Below, in pieces: positions 1 to 8,784 of a DNA stretch of 64,000 nt. The first letter of the stretch is position 1. The number at the start of each line of letters is the position of its first letter. The notes beneath the pieces are model-generated. The model saw only the letters and a list, made by a program, of their open reading frames with translations, was not told where the DNA came from and searched no databases. The stretch spans positions 1-64,000 of the forward strand of contig CAKVLH010000006.1 of NCBI GenBank assembly GCA_934757245.1, in the 5' to 3' direction. The DNA comes from an uncultured Candidatus Melainabacteria bacterium. Its GTDB lineage: Bacteria; Cyanobacteriota; Vampirovibrionia; Gastranaerophilales; Gastranaerophilaceae. The position numbers and the translations under genes are program-made.

Positions 1-1218
1 GAAACAGTTAAAATGGCTCGTGAATTATTGGGTCAAGATGCTCACATCAGATTCCACTCTCACGAAACAGCAGGTACAGGTTTAGCTGCATACTTAGCTG
101 CTCTTGATGGTGGTGCTGACGGTATTGACTTAGCTATGAAACCAGTTTCAGGCGGTACCGGTCAACCTGATATTATTTCTATGTGGCACGCATTAAAAGG
201 TACTGAATACGATTTAGGCTTAGATATTAAGAAAATTATGGAAACAGAAGAAATCTTCAAAGAATGCATGAAAGATTATCCAATCTCTCCAATTTCTTTG
301 GCTGTTAACCCAATTCTTATTCAAGCTCCACTTCCTGGTGGTGCAACAGCTACAACTGTTAACCAATTAAAAGATATGGGTATGTTAGATAAGTTCCCTA
401 AACTTATTGCTAACATGAAAGAAGTTGTTGAAAGAGGTGGTTTTGCTACATCTGTAACTCCTGTTTCACAATTCTATGCTCAACAATCATTCTTGAACGC
501 AATTACTCCTGAACCATGGCAACAAGCTAACCCTGGTTACGCAAAAATGCTTCTTGGTTACTTCGGTAAAACTCCTTGCGAACCAGATCCTGAATTAGTA
601 AAATGGGCTCAAGAAAAAGTTGGTATGGAACCTACAACTGAAAAAGTTGTTGATATTAACGAAAAAGATCCTGAAAAAGGTATTGAAGCAGCTAAGAAAA
701 GACTTGAAGAAGCTGGACTTCCTACAACTGATGAAAATATCTTCATTTCTGCAGCTTGCAAAGACGGCAATGTAGATAAAGGTATTGAATTCTTGCTTGG
801 TAAAGGTAAAGTTTCAGTTAATAAAACTGCTAATAAAGAAGCTGCACCTGCCGCTCAAGCATCTTCAACAGGCGAATACACTGTTAAAGTTAACGGTAAA
901 AACTACGCTGTTAAACTTGAAGGTGATAAAGCAACTGTTAACGGAAAATCTTATGATGTTAATGTAAAAGCCGGTATTGAAACAAAAGCTGCATCATCAG
1001 GTGATGGTGAAGAAGTTAAAGCAGGTTTACCGGGTAATGTATTAAGAATTGAAGTTTCAGAAGGCGATGAAGTAGCTGAAGGCGATGTATTGCTAGTAGT
1101 TGAAGCTATGAAAATGGAAACTGAAATCAAATCACCAAAAGCCGGTACTGTTCAATCAATCTTGGTTGCTCAAGGCGACAAAGTTGTAAGCGGTCAAGCA
1201 TTGGTAACTTTGGGTTAA
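1..1218 (+). CDS. oadA: Oxaloacetate decarboxylase alpha subunit, 5' truncated by window edge
   Basis: This is the carboxyltransferase and biotin-carrier subunit of a biotin-dependent decarboxylase. It moves CO2 from oxaloacetate to biotin, and the partner membrane subunit then releases it while pumping Na+. The frame is open from base 1, so the true start lies outside the window; 405 codons of a family that is usually about 600 remain. The HSHETAG stretch (residues 19-25 counted from base 1) fits the metal-binding HxH of the carboxyltransferase barrel. A conserved barrel C-terminus follows, then an Ala/Lys-rich linker, then a biotinyl domain with EAMKMET; the biotinylated Lys is codon 1111-1113. 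Pyruvate carboxylase subunit B and other decarboxylase alpha chains share this layout, but the oadB-like gene 19 nt downstream favours a Na+-pumping decarboxylase. Confidence 0.9.
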   Translation, partial: ETVKMARELLGQDAHIRFHSHETAGTGLAAYLAALDGGADGIDLAMKPVSGGTGQPDIISMWHALKGTEYDLGLDIKKIMETEEIFKECMKDYPISPISLAVNPILIQAPLPGGATATTVNQLKDMGMLDKFPKLIANMKEVVERGGFATSVTPVSQFYAQQSFLNAITPEPWQQANPGYAKMLLGYFGKTPCEPDPELVKWAQEKVGMEPTTEKVVDINEKDPEKGIEAAKKRLEEAGLPTTDENIFISAACKDGNVDKGIEFLLGKGKVSVNKTANKEAAPAAQASSTGEYTVKVNGKNYAVKLEGDKATVNGKSYDVNVKAGIETKAASSGDGEEVKAGLPGNVLRIEVSEGDEVAEGDVLLVVEAMKMETEIKSPKAGTVQSILVAQGDKVVSGQALVTLG

Positions 1219-1237
1219 TAAGGGGAGGTAAATAGTT

Positions 1238-2434
1238 ATGAATATTGCTGACGGTTTACATACTCTTTGGGATTCAACTGGTATAATGGGTTTTGTGCAT
1301 TCTGCACAAAACGCCGTTGCTGACCCAAACTTGCAAGGTTTTGAACAAATCTTGCACATGCACGGACAATGGATTATGATTTTAATCTGCTTGTTCTTGT
1401 TATGGCTTGGTATTAAGAAACAATTTGAACCATTGCTTCTTGTTCCTATTGCATTCGGCGGTTTATTATCAAACATTCCAATGCCGTTAGGTGAAGAAAT
1501 TGCAGGTCCAAACGGTTTCTTAGGTATTATTTTCGAAGCCGGTATTCACAAAGGCTTGTTCCCATTGATTATTTTCATGGGCGTAGGTGCAATGACAGAC
1601 TTCGGTCCTTTGATTGCTAATCCTAAAACAGCTCTATTAGGTGGTGCTGCTCAATTCGGTATCTTTGGTGCTTTGTTGATGGCATATTGCTTGTTCGGTT
1701 TCTCAATGCCGGAAGCTGCATCTATCGGTATTATCGGTGGTGCTGACGGTCCTACTTCAATTTATGTAACAACTAAATTGGCTGAAAACTTGCTTGGACC
1801 TATCGCAGTTGCAGCATACTCTTATATGGCTTTAGTTCCTGTTATCCAACCTCCTATTATGAAGTTGTTCACAACAGAAGCTGAACGTAAAATTCAAATG
1901 ACTCAGTTAAGAGATGTTTCAAAGAGAGAAAAAATTGTATTCCCTCTAATGATTTTACTTCTTTGTGTAATCTTACTTCCAAGCGCTTGTCCACTTTTAG
2001 GTGCATTGTGCTTCGGTAACTTATGTAAAGAATGTGGCGTTGTTGAAAGATTGTCTGACACGATGCAAAATGCCCTAATCAATATCGTTACAATATTCTT
2101 AGGCTTATCAGTTGGTTCAAAATTATCAGCAGGTCAATTCTTAACTGTTCAAACTTTATTCATCTTATTACTAGGTGTAATTGCATTCTCACTTGCAACA
2201 GCAGCTGGTGTATTGATGGCTAAATTAATGAATCTATGTTCAAAAGAAAAAATCAACCCACTTATTGGTTCAGCCGGTGTTTCAGCAGTTCCAATGGCAG
2301 CTCGTGTATCAAACAAAGTTGGTCTTGAAGCTAACCCTCAAAACTTCTTGTTAATGCACGCAATGGGGCCAAACGTTTCTGGTGTAATCGGCTCAGCCGT
2401 AGCAGCAGGTGTTCTATTAGCACTTTGCCACTAG
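1238..2434 (+). CDS. oadB: Sodium-pumping decarboxylase beta subunit
   Basis: This is an integral membrane subunit of 398 aa, the usual family size. It decarboxylates carboxybiotin and couples that to Na+ export. Family signatures are visible: [10 protein letters not shown] in the middle, carrying the conserved Asp, and [18 protein letters not shown] near the C-terminus, with many hydrophobic helices between. A strong Shine-Dalgarno (AGGGGAGGT, 1221-1229) fixes the ATG. It is co-transcribed with the alpha subunit and followed by two strong hairpins. No gamma subunit is visible here. Glutaconyl-CoA or methylmalonyl-CoA decarboxylase beta chains are very similar, so the substrate rests on the neighbouring gene. 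Confidence 0.93.
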   Translation: MNIADGLHTLWDSTGIMGFVHSAQNAVADPNLQGFEQILHMHGQWIMILICLFLLWLGIKKQFEPLLLVPIAFGGLLSNIPMPLGEEIAGPNGFLGIIFEAGIHKGLFPLIIFMGVGAMTDFGPLIANPKTALLGGAAQFGIFGALLMAYCLFGFSMPEAASIGIIGGADGPTSIYVTTKLAENLLGPIAVAAYSYMALVPVIQPPIMKLFTTEAERKIQMTQLRDVSKREKIVFPLMILLLCVILLPSACPLLGALCFGNLCKECGVVERLSDTMQNALINIVTIFLGLSVGSKLSAGQFLTVQTLFILLLGVIAFSLATAAGVLMAKLMNLCSKEKINPLIGSAGVSAVPMAARVSNKVGLEANPQNFLLMHAMGPNVSGVIGSAVAAGVLLALCH

Positions 2435-2461
2435 AAAGGTATTAGACATTTATAAATAAAT

Positions 2462-2494
2462 AATAGTGGCGCGAACTTAGTTCGCGCCACTATT
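2462..2494. terminator. Perfect 16-bp hairpin after oadB
   Basis: Arms 2462-2477 and 2479-2494 are perfect inverted repeats (AATAGTGGCGCGAACT), with T-rich sequence on both sides. It lies between convergent genes and can act on either strand. Its core recurs almost exactly at 38581-38607. Confidence 0.75.
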
Positions 2495-2530
2495 TTATAG
2501 CTTCAGGCAAAAAAATTACTAGAGAGAACT

Positions 2531-2569
2531 AAAAAACTGGTTTGATATAAATTATCAAACCAGTTTTTT
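2531..2569. terminator. Second bidirectional terminator between oadB and rpsA
   Basis: A 17-bp perfect stem (2531-2547 with 2553-2569) has a TAAAT loop and A/T runs at both ends, which suits termination on either strand between convergent genes. Confidence 0.85.
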
Positions 2570-2598
2570 AGTTTTATACTTTTTTGCTTGTTCCCTCA

Positions 2599-2628
2599 CC
2601 TTACAGGAGAGGATTAGGGTGAGGTGAA
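2599..2628 (+). repeat. Dispersed intergenic repeat A, copy 1
   Basis: This 30-bp unit begins CCTTACAGGAGAGG and ends GGTGAGGTGAA. It matches 27 of 30 bases at 13549-13578 and is recognisably related, on the opposite strand, to 18243-18270. All copies are intergenic. Confidence 0.7.
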
Positions 2629-2634
2629 TATCAT

Positions 2635-3693
2635 CTAATTTTCACCTTCCGGCAAGCCTAAAGAAATTCTTTTATCCTTTGGATTAAATTTAACGATTTT
2701 TGTATTGATTTTATCGCCGGCTTTTAAAATACAATTATTTGTATTTTGGTAATCTGCTAATGATGATTGTGGTAGCAATGCTTCTACTCCGGGTAATACT
2801 TCAACAAAAGCACCAAAAGTTTTTATTCTTGTGATAATACCTTCTTTAACATCGCCTTCTTTCAACTCTTCTTCAGCCTTTAACCAAGGATCTGGTTCAG
2901 TATTTTTAAGGCTTAAGCTAATTCTTTGTTTGTTATAATCAACATCAATAATTTCAACATTGATTTCTTGACCAACCTTCAGTAAGTCTGTAGGATGTTC
3001 AACCCATTTCCAAGAAATTTGTGAAAGAGGAAGTAAACAGTCAACACCACCAACATTTACAAATGCACCAAAGTCTGTAATTCTAACAACTTCGCCTTTA
3101 ACGACTTGACCTACTTCAACTTGCTCAAACACGCTCTTGCGAGTTTCAGCCAAGTTTGATTCATAAACTTTTCTGTTAGACAAAATTAAATTGTTTTGAG
3201 ATTTATCTAATGACAAAATCTTAACGTCAATTTTGTCCCCAACATTAGAAATAGTTTCTCTAGCGCAAAGTTGACCTTGTGGAATGAAGCCTTGAACGCC
3301 GGATACATCAACTACAACACCGCCTCTAACGATTTGAGAAACGACAACAGAAATTGTTTCGTCAGCTTCTTTAATTTTTTCTAATTCAGCCCAAGTATGT
3401 GCAATATGAACTTTTTTATATGAAAGCAAAAATCTGCCATTTTCATCACAATCTTGAGTAATCAAAAATTCATACTCTGTATTTTTGTCTAAAACATTTT
3501 CTACTTTTGCGTTTCTGTCAGAAGAAACTTCGTAACTAGGAACAAAAGCTGCGCTCTTTGAACCTATATCTACAATTGCACCATTAGATTCGTAATCACA
3601 AACAACACCCTTTACGATATCCCCACGCTTGAAATTGTAATCATACTTTGCTAAAAGTGATTCAAAATCACAATCTGAATACTGTTGAACCAT
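2635..3693 (-). CDS. rpsA: 30S ribosomal protein S1 homologue with four S1 domains
   Basis: This is an RNA-binding protein of 352 aa with four S1/OB-fold repeats, at about residues 20-85, 105-165, 190-265 and 275-345. The third and fourth carry the clearest S1 signatures (ITDFGAFVNVGG and IKTFGAFVEV). Such proteins hold mRNA on the 30S subunit during initiation. It is shorter than the six-domain proteobacterial S1 and closer to the short cyanobacterial and Gram-positive forms. An AAAGGAGAA ribosome-binding site precedes the ATG. It stands alone, convergent with oadB. Confidence 0.85.
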   Translation of the reverse strand: MVQQYSDCDFESLLAKYDYNFKRGDIVKGVVCDYESNGAIVDIGSKSAAFVPSYEVSSDRNAKVENVLDKNTEYEFLITQDCDENGRFLLSYKKVHIAHTWAELEKIKEADETISVVVSQIVRGGVVVDVSGVQGFIPQGQLCARETISNVGDKIDVKILSLDKSQNNLILSNRKVYESNLAETRKSVFEQVEVGQVVKGEVVRITDFGAFVNVGGVDCLLPLSQISWKWVEHPTDLLKVGQEINVEIIDVDYNKQRISLSLKNTEPDPWLKAEEELKEGDVKEGIITRIKTFGAFVEVLPGVEALLPQSSLADYQNTNNCILKAGDKINTKIVKFNPKDKRISLGLPEGEN

Positions 3694-3832
3694 TCGGATT
3701 CTCCTTTTTTATAATAAACACGAGCTAATTATACCATGATTACTTGAAATCAGCAATAGGCAATATTTACATCTGCTCTGTTGGCTAAAAAGCTTTTACT
3801 ATATAGCGTTTAGGATGCAAAATAAGAGTTTT

Positions 3833-4609
3833 TTATGTAGTTGGTGAAATTCCCCAATGTAGCTTGTTTCTTAAAACCGAATAAAAGCTATCATCATTCA
3901 AAAATGCAAGTACAGCCTTTTTGTTGGAAGTTTTTATAGAAATTTCTTTAACACATTCTGTTGTATCAAAACCATCTATCGCAACAGAAAGCAACTTGTC
4001 GCTGGTTTTAACTTTAATCGTCTCTCCAACAGGAATTACAAGAGGTCTTGCATTTAGTGTATGTGGACAAATTGGAACTATAACGAGTGCGCCAAGAGTC
4101 GGATACAAAACGGGTCCACCTGCCGAAAGTCCATAGGCTGTTGAGCCGGTTGGAGTTGAAATAATCAAACCGTCTGCAATATAATCACATACAAATTTAC
4201 CATTTATTTCAAGATAAAATTTAGAAGTTCTTGAATGCATACAACCTTTAATTACAAAATCGTTCAGCGCAACAGTATTATCGGATTCAAGCATAAGGCG
4301 TTCTTCTGTTGAATATTTGCCTTCAATTACAGCTTTTACGGCATTATCTATTGCATCAACTCCAGCTTGAGCCAAAAAGCCCAATCTTCCGATGTTTATA
4401 CCAAGCACAGGTGTTCCGGCATAAAAACGTGCGCATTTAAGCAAAGTACCGTCGCCACCTATTACAAAAGTGAAGTCGCCGAACTTATCAAGATAATCGA
4501 TATCAAAAGATTTGAATTCAACTTTATAAGAAATCAGTGTTTGTTCCAATTTTTCTAATGCGTCTTTATAGCCTGCAATTTGTTTATTGTATACAACATT
4601 TATCTTCAT
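3833..4609 (-). CDS. nadK: NAD kinase
   Basis: This enzyme phosphorylates NAD to NADP. The 258-aa protein has the nucleotide-binding GGDGT motif (residues 51-55) and the substrate-binding STPTGSTAY motif, the two hallmarks of the family. The frame is open for 43 codons further upstream, but the MKINVVYNK start gives normal family length and sits 6 nt after a perfect TATAAT box (minus strand, 4616-4621), with no Shine-Dalgarno, so the mRNA is probably leaderless. It is divergent from the bifunctional-nuclease gene. Confidence 0.93.
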   Translation of the reverse strand: MKINVVYNKQIAGYKDALEKLEQTLISYKVEFKSFDIDYLDKFGDFTFVIGGDGTLLKCARFYAGTPVLGINIGRLGFLAQAGVDAIDNAVKAVIEGKYSTEERLMLESDNTVALNDFVIKGCMHSRTSKFYLEINGKFVCDYIADGLIISTPTGSTAYGLSAGGPVLYPTLGALVIVPICPHTLNARPLVIPVGETIKVKTSDKLLSVAIDGFDTTECVKEISIKTSNKKAVLAFLNDDSFYSVLRNKLHWGISPTT

Positions 4610-4669
4610 AACTGGATTATAACATATAAATCTGGCTTGTGATATAATGAAAATTAAAGAGAGGTTATT
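4610..4669. promoter_or_regulatory. Compact divergent promoter region, nadK and BFN genes
   Basis: Only 60 bp separate the two starts. On the minus strand TATAAT (4616-4621) is 6 nt from the nadK ATG, with ATCACA at -35 and a 16-bp spacer. On the plus strand TATAAT (4643-4648) precedes a GAGAGG ribosome-binding site (4659-4664) and the ATG at 4670. The two promoters overlap. Confidence 0.6.
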
Positions 4670-5179
4670 ATGATAGAAATGAAAGTTATGGGTATTGCGC
4701 TTGACGTAAGGACAAATTCGCCAATCGTTGTACTTCACGATTTAGATAATAGAAAAGCACTTCCTATTTGGATTGGTTCAGCAGAAGCAAGTGCAATAAT
4801 AAGATGCATTGAAGGTTTGGTTGTAGCTAGACCTATGACTCATGATTTGATAACGAATATTATAGAAAAAACCGGCTATAAGCTGGAAAAAATAGAGATT
4901 AATGATGTAGAAGAAGAAACTTATTATGCAACATTATTCTTAACTAAAGATGGTGAAACTCTTGAAATTGATGCACGTCCATCTGACGCTATCGCTGTTG
5001 CAATGAGAGCCGAAGCTCCAATTTTTGTTACAGCAAATGTTCTTATGAATGGTTCTGTTTCGACTGATACAGCAAAAGACGAAGAAGAAGCACAAGAATT
5101 TAAAGATTTCATTCAAAATATTAAACCTTCTGATTTTGAAAAATTAATGGAAGGCAAACATAAAGAAAATGACCAATAA
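4670..5179 (+). CDS. Bifunctional nuclease (BFN/DUF151) domain protein
   Basis: The 169-aa protein starts MIEMKVMGIALD and contains PIWIGSAEASAI, ARPMTHDL and DARPSDAIAVAMR, the signature blocks of the BFN (DUF151) family. Plant and archaeal members have been reported to have RNase and DNase activity, while many bacterial ones remain uncharacterised. The C-terminus is acidic (DEEEAQEF), as in cyanobacterial and Thermotoga homologues. A GAGAGG ribosome-binding site sets the start. Confidence 0.88.
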   Translation: MIEMKVMGIALDVRTNSPIVVLHDLDNRKALPIWIGSAEASAIIRCIEGLVVARPMTHDLITNIIEKTGYKLEKIEINDVEEETYYATLFLTKDGETLEIDARPSDAIAVAMRAEAPIFVTANVLMNGSVSTDTAKDEEEAQEFKDFIQNIKPSDFEKLMEGKHKENDQ

Positions 5180-5180
5180 T

Positions 5181-5205
5181 AAAACAAAAATTTATTTTTT
5201 GTTTT
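5181..5205. terminator. Weak A/T hairpin at convergent gene ends
   Basis: AAAACAAAAA (5181-5190) and its complement (5196-5205) form an A/T-only stem between the BFN gene and the convergent small gene. It could be a weak bidirectional terminator. Confidence 0.4.
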
Positions 5206-5548
5206 TCATTTTTATTGCTAAATAAATTTGTTCGCCAAGAACTCTTTGAGCTTTGTCAGTATTTTGATATTGTTCGGGATTCGTTTCTTGGCGTTTTGCT
5301 TTCTTTTTGTCTTGAATTTTTTGTTGTTCGTTTTGTGAAACAGTTAAAAATTTACTGGAGATACAATTTTCTTTTTGGGCTTGACGTAATTCCAACTCAT
5401 GTAGTTTTGCCTTATCAATTTTCTTTTTACCTGTTCCTTTTATACCGTATTGTAGGAGCCTGCGTAAAATACGTTTTTCTTCTTCATCAATAGTATAAGC
5501 TACAGTACAACTAAAACAACCAAAGCTACTAATATTATTTACTGTCAT
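5192..5548 (-). CDS. Hypothetical charged small protein
   Basis: I do not recognise this protein. From the ATG it is 118 aa; a GTG four codons upstream is an alternative start. It begins MTVNNISSFGCFSC and continues into a Lys/Glu/Gln-rich, probably helical region (EEEKRILRRLL, QNEQQKIQDKKKAKRQ). The short N-terminal phrase (IS then SFG) resembles other small proteins in this window. There is no clear ribosome-binding site (GGGTGG about 9 nt upstream is the best) and no signal peptide. Confidence 0.5.
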   Translation of the reverse strand: MTVNNISSFGCFSCTVAYTIDEEEKRILRRLLQYGIKGTGKKKIDKAKLHELELRQAQKENCISSKFLTVSQNEQQKIQDKKKAKRQETNPEQYQNTDKAQRVLGEQIYLAIKMKNKK

Positions 5549-5675
5549 TATACACACCACCCTAAGTTCTTGTTGATTGAATCTCTACAACATACTTATC
5601 GGCAGAATTCTAAAAAACTTTAGGGATTTGGTATGTTTTTTTACAAAAAGTTACAAACATTTTTCAATTTAATAT

Positions 5676-5704
5676 TTGTCTAATCATTTAAATTTATATA
5701 TAAT
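5676..5704 (+). promoter_or_regulatory. Promoter of dapL
   Basis: TTGTCT (5676-5681), a 17-bp spacer and a consensus TATAAT (5699-5704). The leader is about 55 nt and carries a GAGGA ribosome-binding site. Confidence 0.6.
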
Positions 5705-5766
5705 ATAAACGAAGAGCAGAGAAGCTAAACACTTAACTAAATAAATACATAATAAATGAGGACAGT

Positions 5767-6936
5767 ATGAACATAAACACTAATTACGAAAATCTTGAAC
5801 AAAGCTACTTATTTTCTACAATTGCAAAAAAAGTAAACGAATTTGTTGCAAATAACCCTGATAAAAAAGTTATTAAATTAGGTATTGGCGATGTTACTTT
5901 GCCATTATGTAAAGCTGTTGTAAAAGCATTGCATAGCGCAGTTGACGAAATGGGAGTTCAAGCAACTTTTAGAGGATATGGGCCTGAACAAGGTTATGAT
6001 TTTTTACGTGAAGCTGTTCAAAAATATTACAAATCTCATAATGTCGAACTAGATTTGGACGAAATCTTTATTTCTGACGGTGCAAAAAGTGATTTAGGAA
6101 ACATTTTGGATTTATTTGCAAAAGAAAATACCGTTCTAGTGCCAGACCCTGTTTATCCTGTTTACGTTGACACAAACGTTATGGCTGGCAGAAAAGTTGT
6201 TTATGTTGACGCAAATGGTGAAAACGAATTTTTACCACTACCTAATAAAAATGTAAAAGCTGATATTATTTATATTTGCTCACCTAACAACCCAACCGGC
6301 GCGGTTTACAACAAAGAACAATTGCAAGCTTGGATTGATTACGCTAAATCAATGAACGCGATAATTTTATTTGACTCCGCTTACGAATGCTTTATTTCTG
6401 ATTCTGAATTACCAAGAAGCATTTATGAAATTGAAGGCGCAAAAGATTGTGCAATAGAATTCTGTTCACTTTCAAAAACTGCCGGATTTACCGGTACAAG
6501 ATGCGGTTATACAATCGTTCCTAAGAATTTAGGCAAACTAAACAAAATGTGGTTAAGACGCCAAACAACAAAATTCAATGGCGTACCTTATATCGTACAA
6601 AGAGCCGCTGAAGCGGTATTTTCTGAAGAAGGTCAAAAAGAAATTAAAGAAAATATTGGTTATTACAAAGAAAATGCAAAGATAATTTCCGACACATTAA
6701 AAAAATGCGGAATCTGGCATGTTGGCGGAAAGCACTCACCATACATTTGGTTAAAATGTCCTAATAACATGAAATCTTGGGAATTCTTTGATTATTTGCT
6801 AGAAAATGCACAAATAGTAGGAACTCCTGGTGCCGGTTTTGGAAGAAACGGCGAAGGTTACTTCCGTTTAACATCGTTTGGCTCTTATGAAAATACCGTA
6901 GAAGCAATGAAAAGATTTGAAAAATTGTTCGGATAA
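5767..6936 (+). CDS. dapL: LL-diaminopimelate aminotransferase
   Basis: This PLP enzyme converts tetrahydrodipicolinate and glutamate to LL-diaminopimelate, bypassing the acyl-blocked steps of lysine and peptidoglycan synthesis. The 389-aa protein has the DapL N-terminus (SYLFSTIAKKVNEF, then KLGIGDVTLPL), the fold-type I motifs SPNNPTGAVY and DSAYE, and the PLP-lysine segment SLSKTAGFTGTR. This route is known from cyanobacteria, plants, Chlamydia and some anaerobes, which fits the proposed lineage. A GAGGACAGT sequence precedes the ATG. Confidence 0.95.
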   Translation: MNINTNYENLEQSYLFSTIAKKVNEFVANNPDKKVIKLGIGDVTLPLCKAVVKALHSAVDEMGVQATFRGYGPEQGYDFLREAVQKYYKSHNVELDLDEIFISDGAKSDLGNILDLFAKENTVLVPDPVYPVYVDTNVMAGRKVVYVDANGENEFLPLPNKNVKADIIYICSPNNPTGAVYNKEQLQAWIDYAKSMNAIILFDSAYECFISDSELPRSIYEIEGAKDCAIEFCSLSKTAGFTGTRCGYTIVPKNLGKLNKMWLRRQTTKFNGVPYIVQRAAEAVFSEEGQKEIKENIGYYKENAKIISDTLKKCGIWHVGGKHSPYIWLKCPNNMKSWEFFDYLLENAQIVGTPGAGFGRNGEGYFRLTSFGSYENTVEAMKRFEKLFG

Positions 6937-6948
6937 AAGAGGATAAAT

Positions 6949-7341
6949 ATGAGTAGATTAGAAGAACATATTGAAAATTTTAACTACTTCTTTGATATCT
7001 ACAATGATGCGGTCAATGCTTACGACAGAGATGCTATATTAACTCACATGGCTCTTGTACAAGCTTATGAAGTTTGTTTTGAGCTTGCGTGGAAAGTTCT
7101 AAAGGATTATTTGAATGTTCAGGGAGTTAATGTAACTTTACCAAAAGCTGTTATTAAAGAAGCTTTTTCAAACAGTATAATTGAATACGGGCAACTTTGG
7201 ATTGACATGCTTGATGCTAGAAATGCAACTTCGCATGAATATAACATGGATAAAATTAATACACTTCTTCAAAATATTTCTACTATTTATTTTGAAGAGT
7301 TATCCAATTTTCAAAACAAACTAAAGGATTTTCATGAATAA
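6949..7341 (+). CDS. HEPN-type protein of an MNT/HEPN pair (HI0074 family)
   Basis: This 130-aa all-helical protein matches the nucleotidyltransferase-substrate-binding (HI0074) family: LVQAYEVCFELAWKVLKDYL, then RNATSHEY, which carries the HEPN R-x4-H motif that forms the RNase active site in toxic members. It overlaps the nucleotidyltransferase gene by 8 nt, the usual order for this two-gene toxin-antitoxin class, in which the MNT protein modifies and silences HEPN. GAGGATAA is the ribosome-binding site. Toxicity is inferred, not shown. Confidence 0.85.
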   Translation: MSRLEEHIENFNYFFDIYNDAVNAYDRDAILTHMALVQAYEVCFELAWKVLKDYLNVQGVNVTLPKAVIKEAFSNSIIEYGQLWIDMLDARNATSHEYNMDKINTLLQNISTIYFEELSNFQNKLKDFHE

Positions 7342-7639
7342 ATTTGGACTCCCGGAAAGAACTGTAAACGAGTTAATTGCATACTTTCAATCTAGGCCAA
7401 ATATAGAAAAAGTTTGCATATATGGCTCTCGCGCAAAAGGTACATACCGCAATGGCTCAGACATTGATTTTGCAATTTGGTTGACTGATGAAAACGACAA
7501 TGTTGCGCGCATTGCAGGAGAGTTAGACGAACTACCTACACCGTATAAATACGATGTAATAAACTACAAAACCTTGACTCATGCAGGTATGAAAAAAAGC
7601 ATTGATAAAGACGGAGTTTTATTTTTTTCAAAAAATTAG
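7334..7639 (+). CDS. Minimal nucleotidyltransferase (MNT antitoxin-like)
   Basis: This 101-aa protein of the DNA polymerase beta-like superfamily has the classic GSRAKGTYRNGSDIDFAIW motif, with the two metal-binding Asp of SDID. MNT proteins paired with HEPN proteins typically AMPylate the toxin. It is translationally coupled to the HEPN gene by an 8-nt overlap. It has no substrate domain of its own, as expected for MNT. Confidence 0.88.
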   Translation: MNKFGLPERTVNELIAYFQSRPNIEKVCIYGSRAKGTYRNGSDIDFAIWLTDENDNVARIAGELDELPTPYKYDVINYKTLTHAGMKKSIDKDGVLFFSKN

Positions 7640-7702
7640 CTATTTGTAGAATAGTTAAAAATCTTTAATCGAAAATACTATAATCAATAGGAGATTATAG
7701 TT

Positions 7703-8713
7703 ATGAAGATGCTAATGTTTGATTTTCGAGATACAGAAAAAGAGTTTTTTGAACACAATGAGCTTGTAGATTTTGATATAAGTTTTATAGACGAACCTCT
7801 TAATGAAGATTACAAACTGAATGAGCAACAAATTAATGAAACAGATATTATAAGCGTGTTTCGGAGTTCCAATTTAACAGATAAAGTTCTTGAAAAATTT
7901 AAAAATCTTAGAATAATTGCTACACGATCTTATGGTTATGGACATATTGATTTAGATTATTGTATTGCACATAACATTGCTGTTCTTAATGTAGAACAAT
8001 ATGGTGAAGAAGCTGTTGCGCAATATGCAATTGCTCTAATTATAGTTCTCTTAAGAAATATGTTACCGGCGATTATGGATATGAAAGATCATAAGATTAA
8101 TTATAAAAATTACGAAGGAAGAACTTTAAATAATTTAACTCTGGGAATTATCGGATGTGGTGAAATAGGCTCTGCTGTTGCCAGAATCGCAAACTTTTTG
8201 GGAATGAATGTTATAATTCACTCATATATGCAAAATCCGGAATTGGGAGGTTTTTGTAACTTTGTAAGTTTAGACGAACTTTTAGAAAACTCTGATGTGA
8301 TTTCACTTCACTTGGTTTATACAGGTGATAATTATCACTTAATCGGTGTTAAAGAGTTTGAAAAAATGAAAAACGGTGTGTATTTTGTAAATACAGCAAG
8401 AGGTGAACTTCTTGATATAAAAGCCCTCTATGACAATCTTGTTAACGGTAAGGTTAAAGCGGCGGCATTAGATGTCTTAGAATGTGAGTTTTTAAGTACA
8501 CATCCTGGAGCATTAACAAATGTTATAAAAGACTCAGAGTCTCATTGTGTCGAAACGGCTCTTGTAACACAAAAATTATTTCAAATGGATAATGTTATCA
8601 TAACTCCACATATTGCATATAACACGCATGAAACGGTTAATTATCTTTTAGATAACACTTTTAATAATATTAGAGATTATTTAAAAGGTATAAATACAAA
8701 CAGAGTTTGCTGA
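7703..8713 (+). CDS. D-2-hydroxyacid dehydrogenase (D-lactate dehydrogenase-like)
   Basis: This NAD-dependent oxidoreductase of 336 aa contains the Rossmann motif LGIIGCGEIGSAVARIA, the NTARGELLD segment with the catalytic Arg, and the catalytic His in TPHIAYNT. The family reduces pyruvate or other 2-ketoacids to D-hydroxyacids. Length and motifs resemble D-lactate dehydrogenases more than phosphoglycerate dehydrogenase (no ACT domain). TATAAT at 7679-7684 and an AGGAG site precede the ATG, so it has its own promoter. The exact substrate is uncertain. Confidence 0.85.
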   Translation: MKMLMFDFRDTEKEFFEHNELVDFDISFIDEPLNEDYKLNEQQINETDIISVFRSSNLTDKVLEKFKNLRIIATRSYGYGHIDLDYCIAHNIAVLNVEQYGEEAVAQYAIALIIVLLRNMLPAIMDMKDHKINYKNYEGRTLNNLTLGIIGCGEIGSAVARIANFLGMNVIIHSYMQNPELGGFCNFVSLDELLENSDVISLHLVYTGDNYHLIGVKEFEKMKNGVYFVNTARGELLDIKALYDNLVNGKVKAAALDVLECEFLSTHPGALTNVIKDSESHCVETALVTQKLFQMDNVIITPHIAYNTHETVNYLLDNTFNNIRDYLKGINTNRVC

Positions 8714-8749
8714 TAAACTCAGATTTATTAAGCAATCTTCCTAATATTA

Positions 8750-8778
8750 TTGATAAACAAACTTGTTTGTAGTATTTT
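8750..8778 (+). promoter_or_regulatory. Leaderless-type promoter of the HEAT-repeat gene
   Basis: TTGATA (8750-8755), an exact 17-bp spacer and TATTTT (8773-8778), then 6 nt and the GTG start. Transcription would begin at or next to the start codon, and no Shine-Dalgarno is present. Confidence 0.6.
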
Positions 8779-8784
8779 ACTCTT

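Noticed and set aside
785..967. 60-codon frame inside the biotin-domain linker of oadA
   Set aside because: It is a shadow frame in Lys/Ala-rich coding sequence with no start signal.
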